51,608 bases of DNA from positions 1 through 51,608 of the forward strand of contig CALWDX010000041.1 of the NCBI GenBank assembly GCA_944376805.1, given 5' to 3'. Position 1 is the stretch's first letter. Every line of letters begins with the position of its first letter. The translations under genes and the position numbers were made by a program. The notes beneath the pieces were generated by a model, which saw only the letters and a program-made list of their open reading frames with translations, searched no databases and was not told where the DNA came from. Shown in pieces: positions 19,911 through 28,205 of this stretch. The DNA comes from an uncultured Clostridia bacterium. Its GTDB lineage: Bacteria; Bacillota; Clostridia; Lachnospirales; CAG-274.

Positions 19911-21563
19911 ATGAAATTTAAATTAATGAGAAATTCTGTTATATTAAAAAGGAGTATTATTTATTCTACAATGTTAATTAGTATTATTTCTAATTTGACA
20001 GTAGTTAAAGCAAATAATGTAGAAGAAGGAAAGTGGATGACAGGAGAATATCATACACATACAATACAATCAAATGATGTATCAGAAAAATTTATGACTA
20101 TTGAAAATATATTAAATGTTGCATTTAGAGAAAATATGGATATTTTATTTAAAGAAGCAAAAACAGAAAATATTAAATATGGTGAATCTTTTGATTATAT
20201 TATGTTTGCAGACCATTTAAGAAATGCACCAAGAAATACATTGGGAGAAGATAGTTTAAAAGCAAGATGGGAAGCTATATTTGAACAACAACAAGAAATA
20301 GATAATCTTAAAAGTGAAGGAAAATATAAAGATAAAATAGTGTATTCTGGATTTGAATGGGATATGATGGGATTAGACCATGCAACAGTAGGAATAATAG
20401 GAGAAGATGATAAAGTACCTTATGAAGCAATTCATCAATTTGAGTGGCTATTTAGTTATGATAGTAAAGATGAAGTATTTAATAATGATGAAAAAAATAA
20501 ATATGGTGAAAGGCAAAATGATAAAAACAATGTACAAAATACATATAATGCAATAAAATGGTTATCACAAAATTATCCAAATAGTTTTGTTTTGCCAAAT
20601 CATCCTTCTAGACATAATAATGGTGATGATATAGTTGATTTAGGTGAAGTAACTATAGAACATTTAAGAAAGTTAAATGATATAGATAAGAATATTGTTT
20701 TTGGTTTTGAAGGTATGCCTGGAAATCAAATGGCTGGAGAAGGTTCTTGTGAATTGCCACAAGATGATATAAGAGCTGGTGCAGATGAAATGATTTCTGT
20801 TACAGGTGGTGTTTGGGATGCTTTACTTAGTGAAGGTCGTCGTTTTTATAATTTTGCAAATTCAGATTTTCATTTTAAAATTAGTACTAATAAAGAATAT
20901 GGTAGTGGATATTGGCCAAGTGAATTTTCTAGAAATTATACTTGGGTAGAAAAAGGTAAAGATGGTGTATATGATTTTAAAGATATTGTAGAAGGTATGA
21001 GATCTGGTAATAGTTATTCAGTTAATGGGGAGCTTATTTCAGATTTACAATTTACGATTAATAAAGATAATAATTCTGCAACTATGGGGCAAGAATTAAC
21101 AGTAGATAAAAATTCTCAAGTAGAAATTAATATAAAATTTAAAATACCATCTAATAATAATTATGAAACAATTTATAACAATTTTACTGGCTTGAAAGTA
21201 AATAATGTTCCTAAATTAGACCATATTGATTTAATTATGGGACATGTGACAGGAAAAGTTAATGAAGCTAATTACAATTCTACTGATAATACAGATGCTA
21301 AAATAATAGAAACTTTTAATATGGAAAATATGAAAAAAGATGAGGAAGGTTATTACAATTTAACTTATAAAACTGTTGTTGATGATAATATGTATTTTAG
21401 AATAAGAGGAACTTCATCTAATTTAGTAGATGAAAATGGTGACCCTGTAACACATGAAAGAGAGATTGCCTTAAGTACTCAATTTAGACATGATCAAATA
21501 AATGATTATAATTATTCAAATTTAAGTTTTTATGCTAATCCTATATGGGTAAATGTAAAGTAA
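19911..21563 (+). CDS. Secreted PHP-superfamily metal-dependent hydrolase
   Basis: A 550-residue exported protein. The N-terminal signal peptide (about 1-35) has a basic head, a hydrophobic core and a VKANN cleavage region. PHP metal-ligand motifs follow: EYHTHT (about 46-51), FADHLR, FEWDMMGLDHAT, LPNHPSRHN, FGFEGMPGNQ and NSDFHF. The last 180 residues look like a beta-rich accessory domain. Family members are phosphoesterases or amidohydrolases binding two or three metal ions; extracellular ones are seldom characterised and the substrate is unknown. No lipobox, LPXTG or SLH anchor is present, so it is probably released. The start follows AAGGAG. It is monocistronic, with a hairpin terminator after it. 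Confidence 0.82.
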   Translation: MKFKLMRNSVILKRSIIYSTMLISIISNLTVVKANNVEEGKWMTGEYHTHTIQSNDVSEKFMTIENILNVAFRENMDILFKEAKTENIKYGESFDYIMFADHLRNAPRNTLGEDSLKARWEAIFEQQQEIDNLKSEGKYKDKIVYSGFEWDMMGLDHATVGIIGEDDKVPYEAIHQFEWLFSYDSKDEVFNNDEKNKYGERQNDKNNVQNTYNAIKWLSQNYPNSFVLPNHPSRHNNGDDIVDLGEVTIEHLRKLNDIDKNIVFGFEGMPGNQMAGEGSCELPQDDIRAGADEMISVTGGVWDALLSEGRRFYNFANSDFHFKISTNKEYGSGYWPSEFSRNYTWVEKGKDGVYDFKDIVEGMRSGNSYSVNGELISDLQFTINKDNNSATMGQELTVDKNSQVEINIKFKIPSNNNYETIYNNFTGLKVNNVPKLDHIDLIMGHVTGKVNEANYNSTDNTDAKIIETFNMENMKKDEEGYYNLTYKTVVDDNMYFRIRGTSSNLVDENGDPVTHEREIALSTQFRHDQINDYNYSNLSFYANPIWVNVK

Positions 21564-21672
21564 ATTTAATAAGATTATATAAGTTATAAAATGGAAATAG
21601 ATAAATATATCTTAATTATTCCTATTATATATTAAAAGATTACTTAAAATATTTATTTTATAATTATTTAGT

Positions 21673-21710
21673 AAAATGCATATTGTGATAATTACAATAT
21701 GCATTTTGTA
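21673..21710. terminator. Terminator between convergent genes
   Basis: Perfect 14-bp stem (21673-21686 with 21694-21707) followed by a short T run. It can serve the PHP gene and the opposing DUF898-type gene. Confidence 0.7.
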
Positions 21711-21742
21711 TATAAATTTATTTTTTAGGCAAAGTAATATTC

Positions 21743-22123
21743 TTAATCTACAACAATATTTTCTATTATCCATTTTGTAAAATAATAACCATAAAATAAG
21801 AAGCCTAAACCAAATGTAAAAATGCCTATTATACCAAAGAAAATTATTTTGATATAAAGTTCTATAGATGAACCTACAAATCTTAAATTTCTACCATTAA
21901 ATTTAGTATTTTGTACACACCATTTAACTAAATAACTCATTAAAAATGGATATAAAATACCAAATGATAAGGCACTCCCTATACCAATTAAAATTAAATA
22001 GCCTACATATTTTATTGGAGAAGCCACAAATTGTAAATTGGAAAAAGTTATTTTATCTGAATGAATTTCATAACTTTTATTATTAAATTCTTTTTCAAAC
22101 TGGGGGTTGAAACTTTCATTCAT
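21743..22123 (-). CDS. DUF898-type small membrane protein
   Basis: A 126-residue protein with a polar N-terminus (1-35) and about three hydrophobic segments (about 37-60, 90-112, 112-122). The segment YLVKWCVQNTKFNGRNLRFVGSS matches the DUF898 (YjgN-like) signature of Asn-Thr-x-Phe-x-Gly followed by F-x-Gly-Ser; full-length family members have several such units, so this is a short version. The start follows GGAGGAAATATTT. It is transcribed alone from a minus-strand promoter, divergent from the cobalamin operon. Function unknown. Confidence 0.65.
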   Translation of the reverse strand: MNESFNPQFEKEFNNKSYEIHSDKITFSNLQFVASPIKYVGYLILIGIGSALSFGILYPFLMSYLVKWCVQNTKFNGRNLRFVGSSIELYIKIIFFGIIGIFTFGLGFLFYGYYFTKWIIENIVVD

Positions 22124-22166
22124 AAATATTTCCTCCTTAAATATTATTAATTGTTGTTTTCATATA

Positions 22167-22195
22167 ATTATACGAAAAATTATATAAATTGTCTT
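22167..22195 (-). promoter_or_regulatory. Promoter of the DUF898-type gene
   Basis: Minus strand AAGACA (22190-22195), 17-base spacer, TATAAT (22167-22172). Confidence 0.6.
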
Positions 22196-22228
22196 TTAAA
22201 AAGTTTATTTTATTAAAAAATATAATAG

Positions 22229-22257
22229 TTGACAACTTATAATAATATGTGTATAAT
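22229..22257 (+). promoter_or_regulatory. Promoter of the cobalamin operon
   Basis: Consensus TTGACA (22229-22234), 17-base spacer, TATAAT (22252-22257), about 30 bases upstream of the B12 riboswitch. Confidence 0.85.
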
Positions 22258-22287
22258 TAAAAACTGAAATTACAATTTAATATAAGA

Positions 22288-22443
22288 TAGGCTTGATGGT
22301 GCGTTTTATAACGATAATAGGGAATTAAGTGAAAATCTTAAACAGTCCTTGCTGCCGTGATGAAGTAGTTTATTTATATTATGCCACTGGATTATACTGG
22401 GAAGGCTTAAATAAATGTTGATGTCTTAGTCGGAATACCTGCC
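22288..22443 (+). promoter_or_regulatory. Cobalamin riboswitch
   Basis: Leader RNA with B12-element marks in order: GATGGTGC, AATAGGGAATTAAGTGAAAATC, CAGTCCTTGCTGCCGTGATG, the B12-box region GCCACTGG, GGGAAGGC, and a closing CGGAATACCTGCC strand. Such riboswitches bind adenosyl- or methylcobalamin and switch off downstream genes. The expression platform (22444-22612) holds a possible antiterminator pairing (22489-22497 with 22577-22585) that overlaps the base of a terminator stem, and a perfect palindrome at 22510-22529. Confidence 0.93.
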
Positions 22444-22583
22444 AAAAATTTTCAAGCTTTAGTTTTAAAACTCACAGGGGATTGGGGTTTATAACTTATC
22501 TATTTTTTTATTAAATGTTAACATTTAATGTTTTTGTAGTGCAAATTTTAATTTTACTATATAAAAATAAAATAGAAAGTTAT

Positions 22584-22611
22584 AAGTCTTAGTACATACT
22601 AAGACTTTTTT
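22584..22611 (+). terminator. Riboswitch-controlled terminator before cobT
   Basis: Perfect 11-bp stem (22584-22594 with 22597-22607) ending in a T run, 10 bases before the cobT start. Its position implies premature termination when cobalamin is bound. Confidence 0.8.
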
Positions 22612-22621
22612 AGGTGCTATT

Positions 22622-23689
22622 ATGGAAAAATATTTACAAAATATAAAAAATTCTAATAAAGATGTTTATTTACAAGCTAAAAAGCATTTAGATTTTTTAG
22701 CTAAGCCTTTGGGAAGTTTAGGAGAACTTGAAGAAATTTCGGCAAAACTTTGTAGTATATATAATACATTAAATATAAATGTAGATAAAAAGGCAATAAT
22801 AGTATTAGCAAGTGACAATGGAGTTTTTGAAGAAGGAATAGCCTCTACACCTCAAGAAGTAACAGCTATACAAACTATAAATATTTTGGAAAATAAAACT
22901 GGTGTAGGAGTTTTAGCAAAACAATTTAATATAGATATTATTGTATGTGATGTAGGTATAAAATGTAATATAAATCATCCTAAACTTATAAATAAAAAAA
23001 TAAGAAACTGTACTAATAATTTTGCTAAAACAAAAGCTATGACAAGACAAGAAGCTATAAAATCTATAAATATAGGTATAGAACTTGTAAATAAAGCTAA
23101 AAAAGACGGCTATAAAATTTTAGGTATTGGTGAAATGGGAATAGCTAATACTACTACAAGTAGTGCTGTTTTAGCCTCTATTTTAAATTTAAAAGATGAA
23201 GAAATAGAAAGTGTAGTTGGTGTAGGTGCAGGACTTACAAAAGATGCTTACAATAAAAAAGTACAAGTTATAAAAGATGCAATAAAAAAACATAATCCTA
23301 ATCCAAAAGACATAGTCGATATTATACAAAAAGTAGGTGGTTTTGACATAGGTGCTATGATAGGTGTTTATATAGGTTGTGCCTATAATAAAATACCTAT
23401 TGTTGTAGATGGATTTATTGCGATAGTAGCAGGATTATGTGCTGTCAAATTAAATGAAAATATTAAAGATTATATGTTTTTATCTCATAAATCTATGGAA
23501 AAAGGTTATATATTGGCACAAAAAGAATTGGCGCTTCCTTCTTATTTAGATTTAAAAATGCGTTTAGGAGAAGGCAGTGGGTGTCCTTTAATGTTTTCTG
23601 TAATAGATGCATCTATTGCTATTTTTAAAAATATGGCAACTTTTGATGAGGCAAAAATAGATACAAAATATTTAGAAAGTTTAAAATAG
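22622..23689 (+). CDS. cobT: Nicotinate-nucleotide-dimethylbenzimidazole phosphoribosyltransferase
   Basis: Activates the lower-ligand base by moving phosphoribose from nicotinate mononucleotide to dimethylbenzimidazole or a similar base, giving the alpha-riboside phosphate for cobamide assembly. It has 355 residues, the standard length. Motifs include LAKPLGSLGELE near the start, SDNGVFEEGI, GIGEMGIANTTTSSAV, and the C-terminal GEGSGCPLM whose Glu is the catalytic base in the family. First gene of the B12-riboswitch operon; cobU follows 7 bases after the stop. A short AGGTG site precedes the ATG. Confidence 0.97.
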   Translation: MEKYLQNIKNSNKDVYLQAKKHLDFLAKPLGSLGELEEISAKLCSIYNTLNINVDKKAIIVLASDNGVFEEGIASTPQEVTAIQTINILENKTGVGVLAKQFNIDIIVCDVGIKCNINHPKLINKKIRNCTNNFAKTKAMTRQEAIKSINIGIELVNKAKKDGYKILGIGEMGIANTTTSSAVLASILNLKDEEIESVVGVGAGLTKDAYNKKVQVIKDAIKKHNPNPKDIVDIIQKVGGFDIGAMIGVYIGCAYNKIPIVVDGFIAIVAGLCAVKLNENIKDYMFLSHKSMEKGYILAQKELALPSYLDLKMRLGEGSGCPLMFSVIDASIAIFKNMATFDEAKIDTKYLESLK

Positions 23690-23696
23690 GTATTTT

Positions 23697-24254
23697 ATGA
23701 TAGTATATGTTTCTGGTGGTTGTAAAAATGGTAAATCTAGTATAGCAGAAAAAATATCATATAGTTTAAAAGAAGATAATAATCCTTTTTACTATATAGC
23801 TACAATGTGTCCTTGTGATAATGAAGATATAAAAAGAATTGAAAAACATAAAAAAGACAGACAACATTTATTTTTTGAAACAATAGAAATACAAAGAAAT
23901 ATTAAAAATTTAGAAAATATTTGTGATTTAAGAGGAACTTTTTTAATAGATAGTGTAACAGCACTTTTAGCTAATGAAATGTTTATAAATGAAAGTATAA
24001 TAAATAATGCTTATGAAAAAGTTACAGAAGACTTATTGTATATAATATCTAAAATGAAAAATGTTGTTTTAGTATCTGACTATATTTTTTCAGATAGTAT
24101 ATTATATGATAATATAACAAATCAATATAAAAAAGGACTTGCTTTTATAGATAAAAATTGTGTTAAAAAAAGTGATGTTTTAATAGAAGTTTGTTATAAC
24201 AATATAATAATACATAAAGGTAAAGAAAGGTTTAAGGAAATAAACTTATGTTAA
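23697..24254 (+). CDS. cobU: Adenosylcobinamide kinase / guanylyltransferase
   Basis: Phosphorylates adenosylcobinamide and then adds GMP, giving AdoCbi-GDP for CobS. It has 185 residues, usual size. The P-loop is GGCKNGKSS (7-15), and RIEKHKKDR carries the His that is guanylylated in CobU enzymes. LIDSVTALLANEM matches the expected Walker B-like region. The C-terminal part is divergent: the expected NEVG-GIVP motif reads as SDYIFSDSILYDN, so guanylyltransferase function is less certain. A separate CobU-like gene two positions downstream carries that missing motif. The stop overlaps the cobS start by 7 bases. Confidence 0.9.
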   Translation: MIVYVSGGCKNGKSSIAEKISYSLKEDNNPFYYIATMCPCDNEDIKRIEKHKKDRQHLFFETIEIQRNIKNLENICDLRGTFLIDSVTALLANEMFINESIINNAYEKVTEDLLYIISKMKNVVLVSDYIFSDSILYDNITNQYKKGLAFIDKNCVKKSDVLIEVCYNNIIIHKGKERFKEINLC

Positions 24255-24985
24255 AAGGAATTATAATGTGTTTTTCTATGTATACAACTATACCTATGCC
24301 ATATATAGAATGGGAAGAAAAAAGATTTCCATATTTAATAATGAGTTTATCATTCGTTGGGCTTGTTATAGGATTAATATGGTTTCTATTTACCAGTTTT
24401 TTAATAAAATTAAATATACCAATAACAATAAAATCTGTTTTAGTATGTTTAATACCACTATTTTTAAGTGGATTTATACATATTGATGGTTATATGGATA
24501 CTTGTGATGCTATATTTTCAAGGGCAAGTTTAGAAAAAAAGTATAAAATTTTAAAAGATTCTTTAGTAGGGGCTTTTGCAGTAATAGGACTTTTAGTAAT
24601 AGCTTTTATATATTATATTTCTATATATGAAATTTTAAAGAATAGTAAAAATATAATACCATTAATATTTATACCTATATTTTCAAGAGGTATTACAAGT
24701 TTACTTATTATAAAAGTTAGCCCTATATCAAAAGAAGGATTTATAGCTACATTTAAAAAAGATTTAACTAATAGACATTTTAATATTATTTTATTAATTT
24801 TAACATTATTTTTTATTTTAGGTTGTTACTTTAACATAGGAAAAATAATTTTAATAAATATAATATGTTGTATTGTTTTTGGTATATTTTGTATAAAAGA
24901 TTTAAAAGGCATATCTGGTGATTTATGTGGTTTTATAATAACTACAAGTTCAACTACAACATTACTTTTTTTAGCTATATTATAG
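24248..24985 (+). CDS. cobS: Adenosylcobinamide-GDP ribazoletransferase (cobamide synthase)
   Basis: Integral membrane enzyme joining AdoCbi-GDP with the alpha-riboside (phosphate) made by CobT. It has 245 residues and about six or seven membrane spans. The conserved loop reads HIDGYMDTCDAIFSRASLEKKYKILKD in outline (Asp-rich, residues about 78-105), with the family motif DG-x-x-D-x-x-D-A. The start overlaps the end of cobU, suggesting coupled translation. The cobU-like gene follows 9 bases after its stop. Confidence 0.95.
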   Translation: MLKGIIMCFSMYTTIPMPYIEWEEKRFPYLIMSLSFVGLVIGLIWFLFTSFLIKLNIPITIKSVLVCLIPLFLSGFIHIDGYMDTCDAIFSRASLEKKYKILKDSLVGAFAVIGLLVIAFIYYISIYEILKNSKNIIPLIFIPIFSRGITSLLIIKVSPISKEGFIATFKKDLTNRHFNIILLILTLFFILGCYFNIGKIILINIICCIVFGIFCIKDLKGISGDLCGFIITTSSTTTLLFLAIL

Positions 24986-24994
24986 GAGGTTTTT

Positions 24995-25375
24995 ATGATA
25001 CTTGTTATAGGTGGAGTATATCAAGGGAAAATAGATTATGTAAAAGATGAATTTAATTTACAAGAAGAAGAAATATATTTTTGTAGTTATGAAGATATAA
25101 ATATAAATTTTAATAAAAATGTTATAGCAAATTTAGATAAATTTATTTTAGCTATGATAAAAAATAATAAAGAGCCTATAATATATATAAAAGATAATAT
25201 AGAAAAGTTTAAAGATAAAATAATAACTTGTGAAGATATATCTTGTGGTATTGTCCCTTTGGAGTATGAAATGCGTTTATTAAGGGATAGTATAGGTCAT
25301 TGCCTATCTATATTATCAAAAAATAGTGATAAGGTGGTTAGATTATTTTGTGGGATACCAATGGAGCTAAAATAA
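24995..25375 (+). CDS. Short CobU-like protein
   Basis: A 126-residue protein resembling CobU at both ends. The N-terminus MILVIGGVYQGKIDYV matches the P-loop start but has Ile where the Ser/Thr should follow GK. The C-terminus CGIVPLEYEMRLLRDSIGH and FCGIPMELK matches the GIVP and GIP segments of CobU that the operon's main CobU lacks. The His/Arg motif in the middle is absent. It may complement CobU, bind the product, or be a domesticated fragment; the frame is intact with a good AGGAGG site, so it is probably expressed. The cobC frame overlaps its end by 28 bases. Confidence 0.7.
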   Translation: MILVIGGVYQGKIDYVKDEFNLQEEEIYFCSYEDININFNKNVIANLDKFILAMIKNNKEPIIYIKDNIEKFKDKIITCEDISCGIVPLEYEMRLLRDSIGHCLSILSKNSDKVVRLFCGIPMELK

Positions 25376-25950
25376 AAATAAGTTTAATAAGACATGGAAA
25401 AACTTTTGCAAATGAAAAAAAATTGTATTATGGTTTTTCAGATATAGAATTAAGTGAAAATGGTATAAAAGAATTAGAAAAACTAAAAGAAAAAGTAAAC
25501 TATGAAAAAGGACAACTATTTATAACAAGTGGACTTAAAAGAACCATACAAACTTTAAATATATTATTTGGAAATGTAGACTATATAGTAAATGAACATT
25601 TTAAAGAAATGAACTTTGGGGATTTTGAGCTTAAAAGTTATGAACAATTAAAAGAAAATAAAGATTATTTAAAATGGATTGAAAATATAGAAGAAAATGT
25701 AGTACCAAATGGAGAAACAAAAAAACAATTTGAAAACAGAGTTATAAATGGGTTTAATAGTTTATTTCAAAATTGTATTAAAAATAATATTAAAGATATA
25801 GTTATAGTATGTCATAGTGGAGTAATTTCAATTATAATGATGTATTTATTTAATGAAGAAAATAAAAATTTTTATGATTGGTTACCTAGTTATGCAAGAG
25901 GTTATACTATAATTTTTAAAAATAAATATAAAACTTACTATAAAATTTAG
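25348..25950 (+). CDS. cobC: Histidine phosphatase, probable alpha-ribazole-phosphate phosphatase
   Basis: Removes the 5' phosphate of alpha-ribazole phosphate or cobamide phosphate in the last steps of cobamide assembly. It is a histidine-phosphatase-superfamily protein with the LIRHGKT motif near the N-terminus and a second catalytic His in VIVCHSGV. About 200 residues, usual for CobC. Start choice is uncertain: no in-frame ATG precedes LIRHGKT, so TTG at 25348 (AAGGTGG upstream) is the best candidate, with ATA at 25372 next to GGAG a less likely option. It overlaps the CobU-like gene, suggesting coupled translation. Specificity is inferred from the operon. Confidence 0.85.
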   Translation: MWDTNGAKIKISLIRHGKTFANEKKLYYGFSDIELSENGIKELEKLKEKVNYEKGQLFITSGLKRTIQTLNILFGNVDYIVNEHFKEMNFGDFELKSYEQLKENKDYLKWIENIEENVVPNGETKKQFENRVINGFNSLFQNCIKNNIKDIVIVCHSGVISIIMMYLFNEENKNFYDWLPSYARGYTIIFKNKYKTYYKI

Positions 25951-25961
25951 GAGGTAGAAAA

Positions 25962-26939
25962 ATGAAAAAGTTTTTTTTAATTTTTACTATAATGTTAATG
26001 ACATTAGTAGTAGGGTGTGGTAGTAATACTACAGAAAACAGTAATATAGAGGCTATAGGTGAACAAACTTCAAATAATGAACAAGTAGAAAATTATGGAA
26101 AAGTTACAGATAGAGAAGGTAAAGAAGTTACACTTCCAGAAAAAACTGACAAAATAATATCTTTAGCACCTAGTATAACAGAAACGTTAATTAATTTAGG
26201 ACTTGGTGATAAACTTGTAGCAGTAGATAAATATTCTTTAGAAGTATTAGAAGAAAAAGGTATAAATGACTTACCTATTTTTGATATTATGACACCAGAT
26301 GCTGAAAATATAGTGGCACTTCAACCAGATATTATTTTTGGTACAGGTATGAGCAAATCTGATGGTACAGACCCTTTTGCACCTATGGTAGAAATGGGAG
26401 CTTTTGTAACAGTAATACCTACATCTACAAGCATTGAAGGCATAAAAGAAGATATTTTATACATAGGTAAAGTTACAAAAACAGAGAAAGAAGCACAAAA
26501 AATAGTTGAAGATTACCAAAATCAAATAAATTACATATTATCAAAAGTGGAAAAAGTAAAAAAAGATAAACCTATAACTGTTTATTTTGAAACTTCTCCA
26601 ATGCCAAATGCATATACTTTTGGACAAGATACATTTTTAAATGATATGATTAATTTATTAGGTGGAGAAAATATATTTAGTGACCAAAGTGGTTGGTTAC
26701 CAGTATCTGAAGAACAAGTAGTAGCAAAAAATCCAGATATTATTCTCACAAATGCAACATTTTTAGAAACTCCAGCAGAGGATATAAAAAATAGAAAAGG
26801 TTGGGAAAATATAAATGCTATTAAAAATGATAATGTATTTATTATAGATAAAGATTCAAGTTCAAGAGCAAATGAAAATTCTATAGTAGCTTTTCAAGAA
26901 ATAGCAGAAGCTTTATATTTAGGTTTATTTGAAAATTAG
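25962..26939 (+). CDS. BtuF-like cobalamin-binding lipoprotein
   Basis: ABC-type substrate-binding lipoprotein of 325 residues. Signal peptide with lipobox LVVGC (Cys about 19), then an Asn/Thr/Glu linker and a helical-backbone binding domain starting DKIISLAPSITETLINLGLGDKL, as in BtuF. It sits under the B12 riboswitch between cobC and cobQ, so corrinoid capture is the likely role. No permease (BtuC) or ATPase (BtuD) gene is next to it; partners must be elsewhere. Iron-siderophore binders share the fold, but the context argues for corrinoids. The start follows AGGAGG. Confidence 0.85.
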   Translation: MKKFFLIFTIMLMTLVVGCGSNTTENSNIEAIGEQTSNNEQVENYGKVTDREGKEVTLPEKTDKIISLAPSITETLINLGLGDKLVAVDKYSLEVLEEKGINDLPIFDIMTPDAENIVALQPDIIFGTGMSKSDGTDPFAPMVEMGAFVTVIPTSTSIEGIKEDILYIGKVTKTEKEAQKIVEDYQNQINYILSKVEKVKKDKPITVYFETSPMPNAYTFGQDTFLNDMINLLGGENIFSDQSGWLPVSEEQVVAKNPDIILTNATFLETPAEDIKNRKGWENINAIKNDNVFIIDKDSSSRANENSIVAFQEIAEALYLGLFEN

Positions 26940-26947
26940 GTGATATT

Positions 26948-27817
26948 ATGGCAAAAATATTAATGATACAAGGTACTTCTTCAGGTGTAGGCAAGTCTAT
27001 ATTTGCAACTGCACTATGTAGAATTTTTACTAATGATGGTTATAAAGTAGCACCTTTTAAAGTACAAAATATGTCTTCTAATGCTCATATACTTCAAAAT
27101 GGTGATAAAATGGCTCGTTCTCAAGCGATATGTGCATATGCTTGTAATGTACAACCAGATTATAAAATGAATCCTATATTATTAGTACCAAATAATAATA
27201 ATACAGAAGTTTATTTGAATGGTAAATATAAAGGTAATATGGATAGATTTAGTTATGAAGATGTTAAAACAAAATTTTTACAAGAGGCTTTAAATTCTTT
27301 TAATAAACTTTGTGCTGAAAATGATATAGTAGTTATAGAGGGGGCAGGTAGTCCTGTTGAGTTAAATCTTATAAAAAATGATATTGTAAATATGGGATTT
27401 GCTACAAAAGTAAATGCACCTGTTATATTAATATCTGATATATCAAGAGGTGGTGTTTTTGCTTCTTTATATGGAACTATAAATCTTATGCCTAAAGAAC
27501 AACAAAATCTTATTAAAGGTGTTGTTATAAATAAGTTTAAAGGAAATATACATTATTTTAATGATGGTAAAAATATTATAGAAGATATTTGTAAAAAAGA
27601 TGTTTTAGGTATATTACCATATTTTAATATTAACATAGAAGATGAAGATAGTTTAGTAGATGATGGAATTGTTAAGACAAAAGAGTTTTTATTAAATAAT
27701 TTAGAAAATAAATCTGAAAGTTCATATATAAATTATTTACATAAACAATTTGATTTATTAGATAATAATTTTAGAAATAATCTTAATATGGAAAAAATAT
27801 ATAAAATATTAAATTAG
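26948..27817 (+). CDS. cobQ: Cobyric acid synthase lacking its glutamine amidotransferase domain
   Basis: Full CobQ/CbiP (about 490-510 residues) amidates cobyrinic acid diamide using ammonia from a C-terminal GATase domain. This 289-residue version has the N-terminal ATP-binding domain (GTSSGVGKS at 9-17, PFKVQNMSSNAH, MARSQA, VIEGAGSPVE, ISDISRGGVFAS). After about residue 250 it runs into a tail, YLHKQFDLLDNNFRNNLNMEKIYKIL, that matches the extreme C-terminus of full CobQ. The whole GATase domain between them is gone, with no frameshift. It may use free ammonia, have another role in salvage, or be inactive. Last gene of the operon, 8 bases after the lipoprotein gene. Confidence 0.85.
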   Translation: MAKILMIQGTSSGVGKSIFATALCRIFTNDGYKVAPFKVQNMSSNAHILQNGDKMARSQAICAYACNVQPDYKMNPILLVPNNNNTEVYLNGKYKGNMDRFSYEDVKTKFLQEALNSFNKLCAENDIVVIEGAGSPVELNLIKNDIVNMGFATKVNAPVILISDISRGGVFASLYGTINLMPKEQQNLIKGVVINKFKGNIHYFNDGKNIIEDICKKDVLGILPYFNINIEDEDSLVDDGIVKTKEFLLNNLENKSESSYINYLHKQFDLLDNNFRNNLNMEKIYKILN

Positions 27818-27818
27818 T

Positions 27819-27871
27819 AAATAGAGTTTGTAGAAATCATAAGTAAAGATTTTTATAAACTCTATTTTTAT
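27819..27871 (+). terminator. Terminator of the cobalamin operon
   Basis: Imperfect long stem (11-bp base around AAATAGAGTTT/AAACTCTATTT plus inner pairs) followed by a T run, directly after cobQ. Confidence 0.75.
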
Positions 27872-28205
27872 AGAAAAATTTATTTTTTTATAAAATTATG
27901 GTATAATTATTAAATATTAAAAATTTAATGAAAAATTTCTAAATGGATATATAATTTTAGATGAATGTATTAAAAAAGTATTAGAGTTAGAAAATATTAG
28001 TTTAAAAAAATTAGAATAATATAATTTATATTTGTAAAAAATATCTAAAAAATTTTATATAAATATAGATAACTCTTAAAAAATATGGTATATTAAAAGA
28101 TATTGAAAAATAATACAAAATTTTGTCTTAAAAAAATAAACACAAAATAATAATTTAGATGTATAATTAATATAAATATAATATAAAAGCAAGAGGTAAA
28201 ACATT
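27872..28205. other. AT-rich intergenic region upstream of murE
   Basis: No supported gene. A 30-codon open stretch at about 27930-28019 (ending SLKKLE before TAA) lacks a start and binding site and may be a gene remnant. A TATAAT at 28162-28167, about 38 bases before murE, is the likely -10 of the mur operon, but no good -35 is seen. AGAGG precedes the murE ATG. Confidence 0.4.

Noticed and set aside
24268..24486. 72-codon ORF within cobS in another frame
   Set aside because: Lies entirely inside cobS, whose motifs and length are complete.
27930..28019. 30-codon open stretch between the cob and mur operons
   Set aside because: No start codon, binding site or recognisable motif; noted only as a possible remnant.
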